Shown here piece after piece: positions 24,501 through 39,500 of a stretch of DNA of 64,000 bases. The position numbers and the translations under genes are program-made. The DNA is from Culex pipiens pallens (lineage: Eukaryota; Arthropoda; Insecta; Diptera; Culicidae). The notes under the pieces were generated by a model, which made no database searches, had not been told where the DNA came from, and was given only the letters and a program-made list of their open reading frames with translations. Location of the stretch: positions 135,388,998-135,452,997 of the forward strand of contig NC_068938.1 in NCBI RefSeq assembly GCF_016801865.2, given 5' to 3'. The stretch's first letter is position 1, and each line of letters begins with the position of its first letter.

Positions 24501-27500
24501 TGTTTACTGTGTACAACTTTGCCTAAGATACCAAACCGACCAAAAAATGCCTTCAATAAATATCTATAAAAAATGTCACATACGTTTTTTGTATGGACAG
24601 CTGCCAAATTTGTATGGGAAATGTTATGGACATTTTTTTTATAAAAAAAACTTCATCATCCCGGTACGATAATCGAACTCACGACCTCTGGATTGGAAAT
24701 CCAGCACGCCGCTAGTCGAAACCCATCCCCTACCAGTCAGGATCTGACTTTGCCAAGCCAGACAGGAATCGAATCCATCACCTTCCGCTTACAAAGCGAA
24801 ATCCGTAACCTTACGGCCACGGTAGCTCGGCAAATTGATGATGCAAAATGGTTTCTTTTACGAAAGGCACCCACAAATTCAAACCTTTAAAAAAAAAATT
24901 AAAAAAATGGGTTCATTTCGTCATAATTTGCTTACAACTTAAGTTTCAAAATTTTATTAGGTTGTCTTTATTCTTTTATATTTTTTTTATTTCTGACTGC
25001 TCTAAAACATTCTGGAACATTGTGAAAGGGGCATCCATAAACCACGTGGACACTTTTTTGAAATCTCAGACCTCCACCCCCTTCCCCCCTCGTGAACAAT
25101 TTCCATATAACATTTTTTTGTTGTTGTTTGAAGCGTGGACAATCGATGAACCTTTTCAGTTTTTAACCTTTTTCTCTTTCTTAATAAAGAAATGTATAGG
25201 TTTTACGTTTGGCTTGGACATCACTTCTATCTTCTTAAATAAAAATTGTCATCGAACATAATTTAAAATAGGAAACAACGGCTAAACTGAATACAATCAG
25301 AATTTATTTTTAATCAAACAAAAAGTTAAATATTTGGAGAAATTCATGAACACTTTGAAATGTATTTTACTTATACTTAAATTTATAAAAATGCATTTCA
25401 ATAGTTGTAAACACTGTCCCATTTCTCACCATTCGCCTTCTGTGCAAAATTTCGCAAGCTTTGTTTTATTATCTATTTACTTTTCCCCGATCGAAATGGT
25501 CTGTTTTATAGTCGTTTACAGGTATTTTCCAATACAAACATTACTGTTTGACTCACACCGTCTATATGAAGATAAAACAGATCGCCTATATTTTTTCCTG
25601 TCTTTGTGAGCCAACCCGTTGATAAGGTCATCTGGGTTTAAATTGGTTCAATTACTGTTGTCAATTATTTGTAACGATAGCTTCTTTTTAGATTTTATTT
25701 CCGAGCTAGATATTAAAGTTAGTTGTGAACAAAATTCAAATCGAGTATTAATAATGATGATGCTGACGAAGTGTTGTAGTAATTTTTTTCGCAAAAGGTT
25801 AAAATGAGACCATCGAGGGAGCAGCATTAAAACTGTATTAGGCTCAATGACTAAGAATAATTTATTTTGATTTACGAAATCACATGATTTCGCGATTATA
25901 TCAGTAGGTGTTTCAGCTAAATTAAAAATGAAGCTAGAACGCAATTGTTGCAAAAAATCAAACTTGATATTTTTATGAGTAAGAATTTTGAAGTCGTTGG
26001 CAATGTTGGCTTAAAAATAAAATTTCTTAATCGCGACGATATCTGACGTGTTTTTGCTAATTCATGCAACTGTTTTTGCCACTGAGTTTGAACAAACGAG
26101 TGGCTCGACAAACAAACTGAGCAAAAATTTGAAATGATATTTAGCAACGCTTCATTCGCTCAAGGCCCGAAAATATTTGCTCACTCAAAGGACATTGACT
26201 GGTTGGTATTGAAAACATTGTTCTTAATTGTCTTTTATGGGGGTTATTTATACTTTTCTTTAAAAGACATTCGAATCGTTTATAATTTGGTTGTTTGCTC
26301 GGTTTCCTAAGCATAAAATTTAATTTATTGATTACAAAATATCTTGAAAAACTGCTGAATCAACTCACTACAGATTCAAAAGGCTTCTTGATCCAGTTCT
26401 ATTCTGTACCTCAATTTATTTAATTGCAAACAAACCCCTAATTGAAGCCTGCACCACCTCGTGTGACGATGATGGATCGCTTGTAGATTTACCTCCCAAG
26501 ATTTGTCCGCGGCACAACGGACCGACCGACCGACATTCTTCGCGATTATGGTGGCACCTGGCCGCGCGTTGGTCACCAAGTAATTACATCGGCAAACATA
26601 TTAATTAAGTCCGAGTCTGAGCAGCCAGTCGCAGTCCTCTCTCTGTCGTCTGTACTAGTCGCCATCGGCTAGAAGTAAATCTCTATAAAGGTGGAGTGTT
26701 ACAACCCGTAATTAACTGTGCTGTCTATTACAGTTCGGCCACCGATAGCCAGCACAACGCCAAGGTGGCCATCAAGAAGCTGGCGCGCCCATTCCAGTCG
26801 GCGGTACACGCTAAGCGAACGTACCGCGAACTTCGCATGCTGAAGCACATGAACCACGAGAACATCATCGGGCTGCTGGACGTGTTCCACCCCGGTGGGA
26901 ACACCCTGGACTCGTTCCAGCAGGTCTACATGGTGACGCACCTGATGGGGGCCGACCTGAACAACATCATCCGAACGCAGCGCCTCTCCGACGACCATGT
27001 GCAGTTTCTAGTCTACCAGATATTGCGTGGCCTTAAGTACATTCACAGCGCCGGTATTATACACAGGGTAAGTGAGTGGTGTAATGAGTCCGAGTTGGTC
27101 CGAGGTTCGAACTGTCGTTAAATGTTTGAGCCGTTCTTTCCGTTAAGGTTACTTCACTTTATTGGTTTATAATCGTCACCGTTGTGGCGGTGTGCAGTGT
27201 GTTGTTGGGGTGAACAGTGGGCAAGGATCGCGGAAATCTGTTATCATTTTTTTATGACTCCACTTAACGTGAAGACTTCCATCATTATCATGATTTTTCG
27301 TTCAAATATATACATTTTGCGTCGCTTTCAATATTTTAACAAAATTCCTTCAACAAATTGTTTAGAATAGTGCCCTACACATGCTGATTCCTTTTGGTAA
27401 AGATCATCCTATTCCTTGTAAAGTTATGGAAATCGTCATTAATCAATGATTGCCAACTAGGACGTCAATGATTAAATCACAAAATTATATAAATTTTTAA

Positions 27501-30500
27501 ACCTTTTTGATTTATTTAGAGCGTCCAATTTCCCGGGGTTACAAAATTCCCGGGAAACGGGAATTTTTTAACAAATTTCCCGGGAAATCCCGGGAAAATT
27601 GAAATTTGTCGAAAATTGATCTGATTCTGCTTTTGATTTATATTTTGCAACAAAATTAATGTTCAAAATGAGTGTGGGGGTCAATTAATGGCTTGACTGC
27701 TTTTAAAAGTCATGCAACTTTACAAAACAATTAAAATTTTCTAATTTTATATGCTGTTTTTCAAATCGTACCAAATAAAACTAAAATCAATGGAATTTTT
27801 TATTTGTTTATTTTTTCGATCAAATTTTGAATCATTGAGTAAAATCCATGCTTCTCAGCCATAAAAATGGTTTAAATTTGTCTCTGTTACCATTTCGAGG
27901 GAATATGTTTAAGAATAGCATTGACTCATAAAGTAAAAAATAAATAAAATCATGCAGAAATTATGTTTTTCATGGCAAATAACTTGTTCTAGACCGTAAA
28001 CCAAACTCATTTCAACGATTTTCAGGCAAAATGTTGACTTTTTAACAATTTCACCTAAAATTTATATGTATTTTGTTGAAAAGCTCATAAACTAAGTTAA
28101 CTAATTTTACACATTGATTTTTTTCTTCTAAAAAACTTATCAGTAACCTTAGTGTTTGTGTAAAATTAAATCTGATTTTAGCAACAAATACTTTGTCTAT
28201 CTTAGTCACCCCAGAATGCTAAATACAACTTTCAACGCCACTATTTTTTTTAACTGTTGAAAAAACATTTTTTCCAACAATACCTTGTGTGGCCTACCCC
28301 AGTACATGTTTTACAAAATAATAATCTTGAAACACACCTTAACAATTGTGAAAAAATAAAAAAAATAGAATGAAATCTTATCATAGGGTAAATATTATCT
28401 GAAATAAACCTGAAATGAACCTGATTAAAATGAATAAAATCAAGTTAGGTTCTCTCTTTATTTTTTGTACATATTAAAAAAATTGGACCAAAAAGTAAGG
28501 AAAATGTATACTTCCGCTTAAATTTTGGGAATTCCCGGGAAATTTACAAATTTCCCGGGAAACGGGAAATATTATTTTTCGGGAAATCCCGGGATTTTTT
28601 TTCCTGGGACAGGAAATTGGACGCTCTAATTTATATCGAAAATTCTTTCAGTAGCTTGAAGTACTAAACATCCGGCACATGCTGATTCCTTTTGGTGCTG
28701 AAATTCGTTAATTTGAATTTAATACAGAATACTTTATAGTGATGATCAATTTTCTTCGAAAATGATCAACGGCTTCACCTTAAGACACCAAATATATGTT
28801 GAAGTTATTGTCACCTTTAGATACGTTATAACAAACGATGGTTTTCATCGAAAACTTTATCAAGAATCGAGAATGATAATATAATATTATATATAATCGT
28901 TATCGTTTTGCAATACGGGAATCAGGCAAAGTGGACTGTCGCAAATTCGGAACCACGAACAAAGTGGTCAAATTGCATGGTACGTTTTTCACTTTATATG
29001 TGGTTCCGAATTTCATAAACGCTTGTCCACGATTTTGGGAACTGCTTTTTCTCCGTGTATTGGTTCAAAAAAGCAGAGATAAGCAATTTCGTGACATAAA
29101 ATCTTGACTTTTTTTTGATAAGGTCCTATAAACAAATGTAAACATTGAGTGTATCCCTTTCACACCTTATGTCAAAGTCCATCGGAGTAAGCGGGATACA
29201 CTCAATGTTTACATTTGTTTATAGGACCTTATCAAAAAAAAGTCAAGAAATGTATCCTTCTCCAAAATTTCTGGCTGCCATTCCATTATACACAATGGAC
29301 ACCGCCTACTGAGATTGTTTAAGAGCGAGTTTTTCACCAATGTGTAACAGGTCGTATCGAGGTGCTCCAATATGGATGAAACTTTCAGCGTTTGTTTGTC
29401 TATACATGAGATGAACTCATGCCAAATATGAGCCCTCTACGACAAAGGGAAGTGGGGTAAAACGGGCTTCGAAGTTTGTGGTCGAAAAAACATAAAAAAT
29501 CTTAAAATTGCTCGCATTTCCGTAAAACTTTATCAATTCCAATTCTCTTAGGTGCATTCGAATGGTTTTTTGAAGCACTTCAAAATGTGCCATAGACATC
29601 CAGGATTGGTTTGACTTTTTCTCATAGCTTTGTAACGGATTGTTTTGTTCCTCGACTATCAACAGTTTTGACACCGAAGGTGTCGCGCCACTCCCGGGGA
29701 TCGAGAGACTGCTGAAGCTGTTTTTAGAGACCCGGCAAAGACTCTAAGGGCGGGTTAATAGAGGCTCAAACACCAGAACACAGATACCTCCCGAGGGACC
29801 AATTAATTTGCACTAGATGTTAACGTAATAATGCCAGAAATAATCAGAAACTAAACTCAAATTTGTGTGCGATAATTCATGTATTTGACCCGCTTAACCC
29901 ACGTTGTCCACGCAAATCGGCCACCCAATTCAGTTACCAAACACGCTGGATGGTTTGACGGACCACCATTTAGGCTTATATTGCGTTTTAGCTTAACAAT
30001 ATGGGTTGTGACGTCACGCCTAATCTTACCAACTAACAAGTTTGTTTGAGCTCAGGGTAAAAAAAAAATAACTTTTCAGATCTGACCTTAATCCTTGGGC
30101 GAAGGGACCGGAACACTCCGACGGCAATCTCCAACGGCAATCTCCAACGGCAATCTCGATCGCGATGCCCCGCGCCAGGTATGGCACAGGTAGGCACGCG
30201 CGTGTGCACGCGCTGCGCAAGCCGGTTTCCGATTTTTACTACCAGATGGCAGTACGCTTCCTCGAGCGTGCGACGTTTCCGCGCGCGACCCAGCTCCTGG
30301 TCTCCGCTGCGACAGCACCGGTTACTCCCGACGGGTAGTCCACCCGCAGTCCTCAGACGTTTGAGGAGTAGAATTTCACGTGAAAAGTTTCCTAATTTCC
30401 ACTGAGCGACCGGAAGGGGGTTGCAAAGCCGGAAAATGAGCGTATCGGCTGGTCGCTCGCAGTCAGTGGTCGTCAAGCACTCGAAATCACCGCGTGTTCA

Positions 30501-33500
30501 CACTTTTGGACGATGGCGAGCACGTGTTTCGATGGTTTTGTTGCCTCCAAACGACAATCGGACAACAATATTCGCAAGATGGCCGACCGGGCCTACAATT
30601 TGAGCGTCCTAGGTTGCGTTGCGGTGCTCAAATGGGCCAAATCTCCTCCACGAGGCCAATCCGCGTGCCTCACCGGCAATGCTCGTCCGCGAACGGGCCA
30701 ATCGTGATGTTCGGCTGGCAATCGGTCGTGCCCCAACTCGCACCCACGCTGGGAGGTGGGCAAATTCACCTGTCCAACGTTAATTCACACGTTTTAGTCG
30801 CAAAATCTTCACAATTGATGCCGCCAGGGCTTCTTACCTTCGGAAAGTCGCAAAGAACACACCCGCGAAGGTCAGAGGAGATGCCGGAGATTAACTAATG
30901 GGCCTAAAGAGCAAACATTCTAAGTTTTCTTAACATTTACACCAGGAATTCACAATCTTACGGTTTTGTTACAGGTTTTAAGCTTCGGTAGGCTTTTCTA
31001 CCCGGTTTGCCCTAGTCAATCCTTGGCTAATGACACTTTAAACTAACTTAGTGCCACAGAGGTCGGTCTAGCAACTTTACTGGTTGACGGTCTTCACGTG
31101 AAAAGATAGAAAAAGTCCCGCGAGGATCTAAAGGCCTCGACAAGATCGCTCTCACACAGAAATGGAGCAAATTGGAGGCTAGTTCCATCTCATTCTGGCA
31201 TCAGGGAAAACGGGGCCTTTGTGAGGAGTTTTTTCGGGCTCTTTTATAAAGGTCGAGTCCCGCTCCCGTTTCCTTTTAAATCGTATTTCTTTATTTCTTT
31301 AGGCAAATTTGGTAGGTCACTCGACAGTTAAATGAGATCTCGTGGAACGTATAGTAGAGATCTCACGCGAAGCTTTTCAGTAATCTCCCTACCTCCCACC
31401 AAGAGATGGCGCTCTAATGATGGAAACTTTTTCAAGAAAAGTAAAAGAGTTATTGTTAAAGAAGGTAGGGTCACAATTTGGCATTACAGCTTTTGCAAAT
31501 TACTGTTAAAAATGGATTTTTTTAAAACCTTAATATCTTTTTGCAACAGCCTCCAACACCCATACTCCCATAGGTCAAAAGATAGGTAATTTCATGCACT
31601 ATAAGCCTACGGTATTAACTTTTTGGCCAATCGCAGTTTTTCTCATAGTTTTTCAATTTTTCTAGACGTTGGTTTTTGCCCTATAAGCCGCCATAGCGGA
31701 ACTTTTTGGTCTCAATTTTGTCATATTCGAAATACTCGGACAATTTCACGTAAGTTAGAAGTATTGGAGTTGTAAATTTGATTGGAAAAATTGCCATTTA
31801 GAATGAATTAAAATATTTTTTAACAATATGTTGGATTAGGGGTAAAACAGGTTTTCGCCTACTTGATACAGCATTTGACGTATTGATCATAGGATAAATA
31901 AGATCTATTTCTTTTTTCAAAAATATTTTGTTTAATTTTTTTTTAAATCTAAATTACAACTCCAGTACTTCTAACTTACGTGAAATTGTCCGAGGATTCC
32001 GAATATGACAAAATTGAGACCAAAAAGTGCCGCTATGGCGACCTACAGGGCAAAAATTAACGTTGTAAAATGTTTGGTCTAGAAAAAATGAAAAACTATG
32101 AGAAAAACTGCGATTGGCCAAAAAGTTAATACCGTAGGCTTATAGTGCATGAAATTACCTATCTTTTGACCTATGGGAGTATGGGTGTTGGAGGCTGTTG
32201 CAAAAAGATATTAAGGTTTTAAAAAAATCTATTTTTGACAGTAATTTGCAAAAGCTAAGAGAAAAAGTCGAACCAATCCTGGATGTCTATGGCACATTTT
32301 GAAGTGCTTCAAAAGACCTTTCGAATGCATCTAAGAGAGTTGGAATTGATGAAGTTTTACGGAAATGCGAGCAATTTTAAGATTTTTTAGGTTTTTTCGA
32401 CCTCAAACTTCAAAGCCCGTTTTACCCCACTTCCCTGTGTCGTAGAGGGCTCATATTTGGCATGAGTTCATCTCATGTATATACAAACAAACGCTGAAAG
32501 TTTCATCCAAATCGGAGCACCTCGATACGACCTCTAGAACAAACCGAGCAATATTTACAAATACTGCCTCTTAAATGACAAAAAATCATTAGTATTAGTA
32601 TTAGTATTTTTCTTTAAATTCGAGATATCTTCATTTGAAAATGTCTTATTTTCAAGGGAAAAGTGTATGGGACCACCCTAACGAAATTTGAAAATTGTCC
32701 AACTATATGCTTTTCCATGTAAATTCGCCCTGGATGAATCTGTCAGAATTGAACCAAAGTGTAAAAAGCGATTTTTGGTCATATTTTGGGTTTCTATGTA
32801 AAAATACAACTGGGATTTTTTCAACGTTTATAAATAGTGCTAGTGTCAAATAATAAAAATGTTCGTTTTTCAGAGCTCTAAAAGTGCCTCGAACAACATT
32901 TTTCTCTAAAACTTAACAATGAATTGCCAAGTTCAAAAAACTGATTTTTAAGGTTTGCTCAGACGCTTTTTCCAAATTTGGTCGAAGAAGGTATAGATTG
33001 CGAGATAAAATTTTGGTATCTTCGACAAAGTTGCTTGGATTGGCGAGCCCAACAACTTTCTAGAAGACGAAAAAAATCCCAAAAATATTTCCTGAAAAGT
33101 TAGATTTTCAAAATTACCCTATCGGTGAACCACCCTAATTTTGAACCAAACCAAAAGTTGCCCCTTTCCATTTGCGACAACTCTTCTCAAAACTTCACCA
33201 TTTATTTGAAAATTCATTTTCCACTTAACTTTGCGATCTGCACCGCTGTGCAATCATCTGAATAGGCGATGATCATCGTAGAAAAGGAGAGAGTTGATCG
33301 ATTCTTTTGAGAGTTGATCAATTCTTTAACACTTCGGACAGTGTTAAATACATATTTGGAAAATGGAAAAAGAAAATGCTATGACAGTTTAATTTTTTTT
33401 TACGATAAAGTCTGACGCATATTTGCTGAGTTATTGTCACTTTAAAAATCGACAATATTTTTATGATGTATTTAAAACTTATTTTTTCTGATTGCTTTTG

Positions 33501-36500
33501 TCAGGAGGGACCGTCCATAAACCACGTGGACACTAGGGTGTAATAACAAATTCGTATATATTATAAATATCAAAATCAAAAAAAAATGGTTTTCCCATAC
33601 AAATTCCCATAGAAAATTGAATCGCTTTGCGCAAAGTGAGGACTAAACCAATCGTTTCCAAACTTTAGGGAGTTGTTTAGGACCCTAAAAGGAATTGAAA
33701 AATTTGCTGTGCTCGTTAAATTTGGACAACTTTATTTTTTTCCATACAACCATATTACACCCTAGTGGACACTTTTTTGAGATCTCAGACCCCACCCCTC
33801 GTGGACGATTTCCATACAAAACAAATCTTTTTTGTATGAAGCGTAGCCAATCGCCAATCGTTTCCACGTGGTTTATTGATAGTCCCGAGGCTGTATCTCA
33901 GCAACATCGGTCTAATCTTCAATGTCTTTCAAGCAAATTTGTATGAAAGCCCAAGCCCAAGTTGCCTAGGAATCGATAATTGGGATATGTAAACAATAGG
34001 TTTAACATTTATACCATTATTATTTTTTTCTTTTTGTGGATCCTGAACATAACTTAGGCTATCAACTGGTCATTGTTTAAACTGGAGTGGAATTGTAAAA
34101 AATCTGCACTCTTCCAAGTATCGTAAAGTTCATAGTTGTCACAAAATCATAATAAACCTTTGTTAACTTAAAAAGTTATCGATAATTTTGATGACTTTGA
34201 GAATATAAACATTATAATATTGTTGAAAATTTTACAAACATTTCACAAGTGAGACTTTGCAGCTTTGCAAAAAAAAGATTATTTATTTCAATCTAAAATA
34301 TATCTAAAGCTCTAATAAATCCCACTGTTCACTGGTGCCACACTGCCTTAGCATGAAAGCAAATTACCCATTATTATTTACGTCTGGACACTTTTTCCCC
34401 GCCTCACACTACCCGCAGGGTTTACTACCCCCTTTTGGCCACGCGACCCATTCGGTCGTTGGGTCAAGAAATCAATACCGACTGGGGGCAGTTAATGAGT
34501 TTTACAAGTGCTCACCGATTTGTGTTTTTTTTTTCTCGCTCTATCTCTCTCTATTTCAGGATTTAAAGCCGTCCAACATTGCCGTCAACGAAGATTGCGA
34601 GCTTAAAATTCTCGACTTTGGTCTGGCCCGACCAACGGAGAACGAAATGACCGGTTACGTGGCGACCCGGTGGTACCGGGCGCCGGAGATCATGCTCAAC
34701 TGGATGCACTACAACCAAACGGTGGACATCTGGTCCGTCGGGTGCATCATGGCCGAACTGCTGACCAGCCGGACGCTCTTCCCCGGCACGGACCGTATCC
34801 TTTTGTCGAAAAGATTTCCCCTTAATTATTACCGGCTCTTTCAGGAAGCACATTATTTTGCCCATTTTGCACCACTTCCTCATGTTTACTGTACAGTAAT
34901 GTTCATAACTTTCATTTGTGTAAAGTGTGTGCTTTATGATGTGTCTTTTGTTTTGAACCCTTTTTCATGTCAAATTCCGCCTTCGACCTGTGTCATACAA
35001 CTTCATCCCAGCGAAGTGGCGCTTGTGCATGGATGGCTTTTCACTTTTCACCTCCCATACGAATCAATCGATGGCTTTCTTTATGATTTGGAAACCATTC
35101 CGTAGAAAAAAATGCATTGTTTTGCCTTCGCTTTTTGCACAATTTATTGATTTTTTGATCCATTTAAAACTTGCGTATTTCATCAAATCATCGAAATCGT
35201 CGTTGAAAGACATGTTACAACCGTGAAAATGCTAATTTGTTGAAAACAAAACTCTTCATAATTTTTGAAACACATTTTTCAAATGGTTCTAATTGGGAGA
35301 GATTAATTTCCTCAAATTCGAAACCATTTACATAATACCTGAACCTGGCTTTGTGAAAAATTGAAAAGTTTTAGTGAAAATCCTTTTTTAACGAGGACCC
35401 AGATTACAACAATGCATAATTCTTCAAAGAAAATAATTTAAAAAGAAGGACACATATTTATAAAAATTAAGGCTGATTTCAGTTACTGTTAAATTATATT
35501 CAGCAGTTATACTCAAGAGTCTCAAGACATAACCTTAATGGCATTGGAAAATCTAACTAACGTCATTTTATTATATATTGAGACATCTCCAGGACAAAGG
35601 AAATCTGTTATGAGTTGCTAAGTTGTCAATGACTTGAGATTAATGCTGTGTTTGGAAAACACAAACCAATAAATAAAATTGTAAGCAACCATGTGCACCC
35701 CCTTTTTTGCTACCCTCATACACACAAAAAAATATATCCGATTGTTACATCATTTATGACGTAACACTTTTGCACGTCATTAAACATTGAAATTTACATG
35801 CAATTTGATGTAAATTAGCAACATATTATACGTTAAAACATGAATTTACATGTGATTCAACCGTTTACGTCGAATCTCAAGTTTAAATCAACTGAATTTA
35901 CATGTGATTATTTTTTTCCGTGTCGAGTAAATTCACATATTTTTTTCTGTGTAGATAAACGTGGGTGCGCATGCTTGCCTAAGATGATTCCATACCATTT
36001 GTACGCGAAATTCACAGTTGGATTTTTTTTCAGGGAATTCACTTAAATTCAATTGTGTCGATTGGAGCTTGTTCAGGGAGCTCAAATCTACCATATCTTG
36101 ACGAAATTGAAGCGTTGAAAGACTTCAACATCAAAACTGTCGAGTTGAGTTATGATGATTTAACAAACATACTAGAAACATAATGTAATGATTTTGACAT
36201 AGGTTTTAAAAAATCTCTGCAAAATCTAAGATATTTTTTATAAAACATTGATTATTTCTACATGATTACAACAACAAAATCCTCCATTAAAACATTCAAA
36301 CATTTTCTGTGATTTGGTAAACATTCAACTTCTAATAGTTCCACTTCCGGGAACGGCTTCCATACGTCACCATGGTCCATCAATCCATCCATCCGGTGCA
36401 GCACACGATTCACCAGAGCTAATTCGACTTTAATTCTTGAAAATAACCACAACACACACATTCTCCGCCTTGTTTACCGGCAAGCCGCGGGTAAACACAT

Positions 36501-39500
36501 TCAGAACCGCCCAAACCGCCCAAATCATTCGTGCACAATGCAGCAGCCCTTCCAAATAAACTAGCAGGAAAACAACTTGTTCGTAACTTACCACGTGCGA
36601 TTTTCTTTTAACTCATAAATCTTGGCGCCTTTTTGCGGTCGTATAACTTGAAATCCATACACAGACATCCATCAATTAAACCTAATCATGGAGATTTTGG
36701 GAACACCAAACGAAGAATTCATGGCGAAAATCTCCTCGGAAAGTGTGAGTAATGTTTCTACCTTTATTTTATTTTTTTATTATCTTATTTGCTTTAGGTT
36801 TTACACCTGTGTTATCTAACATTGACCTGCTGTGTGCGCTGTGGGAAACTGCTTCTCTTGTGTTCGACTTTTCCCTGTAATCCCTGTAGAATTCTGCAAT
36901 CTTTTTTTCCCCCTTTGGCTATATTTAAATTTAATTAAGCTACTAACAAGTATGGTGCGCATTTTTCTTTCCGTTCAGAAAGCCGTGCAGCTAATATAGA
37001 TGTAGCTGTTACATACCGACACTCAGTTGTATAAAATATAGACCAAGTTAAATTAAAATTCTTTATTTGATGAAAATTTGAAGTTGCTTTTAAAATAAAT
37101 GCGGAGTAGGCCGCCCAAAAAAAAAAATTAAGAATTGTCAAAACTTTGGTGCCCACCCCTAGAATGGTAGATTGGTATGCACGTAACAATCATACTAAAG
37201 TCATTCGAATGTGGTCGCCTTGGGCTTCAAGCTATAGTTTAATGTCCCCTGAACAAATTCCTGTACAGACATAGTTCATAAAAGCTTGTGTTTGGACATG
37301 GCTGGGCGTTTTAGGGAGAAAAATTGTATTTCTTGGTGATTTTTTTTTCAAAAATCACTCCCAAAAACGAGCCAAAATATTTTGCAGACAAAACTAATGC
37401 ATGCAGCTTATAAGAAATTTCACGGCGTGCATTTTGCTTTTTTCAACATTCAATTTATGTCCACGCAAAGCCGAGATATTTGCATTTTAGTGAACAAAGA
37501 GTGACGAATTTTCAAAATTCTCAGTATATAAGCGTTTTAGCATAAAACATTGGCTACTATGATTACAAACGGGAAGGCATATATTCTGGACTTTTTTATT
37601 TTACTCGCTCAAAACGATATTTTTTATCACATTACATGAAAAAACATGAGATTTTCTCACAATGTGACGTTAACGACAAATAAGCATAAATTAAAATTTA
37701 TTTTATTAATGTTCATATCTCCAAGCTGTGAACGTGAAATTTTTTTGGTATGTATATTCGAATGATTCAAGTTCAAGTTCATATCGAGAATATCGCAGAG
37801 CAGTACTTATAAATATGTCATTTATGTCATTTTGTGAGAAAATCTCATGTTTTTTCATGGAATGTGATAAAAATATCGTTTTTGAGCGAGTAAAATAAAA
37901 AAGAAATCAAAATATCAAAGTATGGACGAAATTTTTTTTGTCGAAAAAAAACTTTTTGAAGTACTGTACAAAGGAATTTCACAAAAAAAAATAAAATATG
38001 TGTTGATCGATCTCAATGCAATTCAATTCAATTTATTTTATTTGTTAATTATAAATTTACAATTCCGTATTTCTTTTAACCTGATAGAGTTTTGGAGTTC
38101 CTTTTAACTTTGATTTGAACTATAATTCATTTTGATGTAATTGGATATTCTAACAATGGATTTGGCAAGAGAAGGAAAAATTAAAAAAAACCTTCTGGAT
38201 TTGCTAAGGAAAAGGATAGAAATAGAAAAGCTTAAAACTAAATCACAGTATGTTTTGTCTTTTGACGTCGAAAAACTTTGCTGCACAAGGCAGCTTATCT
38301 GTTGTAAATGTACTTCATCATCAGCTCACTGAGAGCTTGGAATTGTTCTGCCTTGTTTTGGCAGGCACGAAAGCGCGTGGCTATCTCTCCAGCTAGGGCG
38401 AAAAACTCAGGAAGCGTGAAGAGATCATCACCGGTAACATCAGCTTGTCCCGGGGGAGAACCGCCCCCAGAAGCGGCTACTCTAGCGTACGAACCTCCCC
38501 AACCGGGAGGGAACGCTGGGTTGGTCAATGTAACCGCTCCTCCGCCAGCTGCTGCAGCGGTCGAGCTCGAAGTCTTCGGAGGTTGGCGGAACGCTAGCGC
38601 TTTCTTCTTCTTGTCCTGCCCTTGATGTACTTTTTCCGCGCGGCACAGCCACGGAAATTCGCCGTGTGGTTTCCACCACAATTGGCGCACTTGACACGCG
38701 CTTTGTGCTGCTGGGCGTTTTCCCCCAGCTGGTCTTTCCGCGGAAGACTATACCTTTCGGTGAAGTTGATGGATCTCATATACGCTAAATTTGATTTTAA
38801 ACGCAGGAAAATGCATACCAATTATTTTAAGTTCATTAGACTTCTTTTTCAATTAAAATTTTGAAGCTTTCTGAAAAAAAAAAAAATTGTTTGTCCCCTG
38901 ATTTTTCGGACCGATTTTGAAGGGGGTCCGACAAAACCTTAAAAAAAATATTTGCACTACCCTTATTTAAAAAAAAAAACTAAAAACTAGAACATTAGCT
39001 TGCAAACCATTGGTCTTAGCGGTCATATGTCAAGATTTTTAGTCGACTTAAATCTAGGATGTTGCTAATATCATTCAAACTTTATTTTTGGAGTAGGTAA
39101 TTTCAAAGAAAGCTAAATGTGTTTTGTGGTTTTTTTGCAGGGTGGGGTTAAAAATCACACAGTGAGATATTTTTGACAATTTTGTGAATTAATTTATAAG
39201 CATTGAAATAGTTGAAATTGCATTTTCAGTCCTCAAAAAAAAATTAATTCTTCAATTGATTTGAAATTCAATAAACTATATTTTTAAACTTAAAAGAGAC
39301 CCAAGTTTAAAAATGTATCGATCTTGAACCGGAGTTCCAAACAGATACGGGGTTTTTTTTGTAGTCCATGAATCGTTCGCTCTTTTTGGTGAACCGGCTC
39401 TTTTGAGCGGCTCGCTTTTTTTTTCGCCCACCACTAGTTGATAATATTACGCGTGTTTTTCAAAACTCTTTAAAAAATCTGTTTAAAACAATTGCTTGGA

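Noticed and set aside
24752..24831. Functional tRNA-Thr gene
   Set aside because: The cloverleaf is only approximate and 80 nt long, stem pairs are weak, and a second degenerate tRNA-like unit lies beside it, so a SINE-type repeat is more likely.
30033..30898. Open frames in the GC-rich LTR-like insert
   Set aside because: Overlapping frames occur on both strands with no gag, pol or other domain; they are explained by GC-rich composition.
34335..35105. 256-codon frame taken as one protein
   Set aside because: Only 34560-34794 is real p38 exon 3; the sequence before is the intron with its acceptor and the sequence after follows the GTATCC donor.
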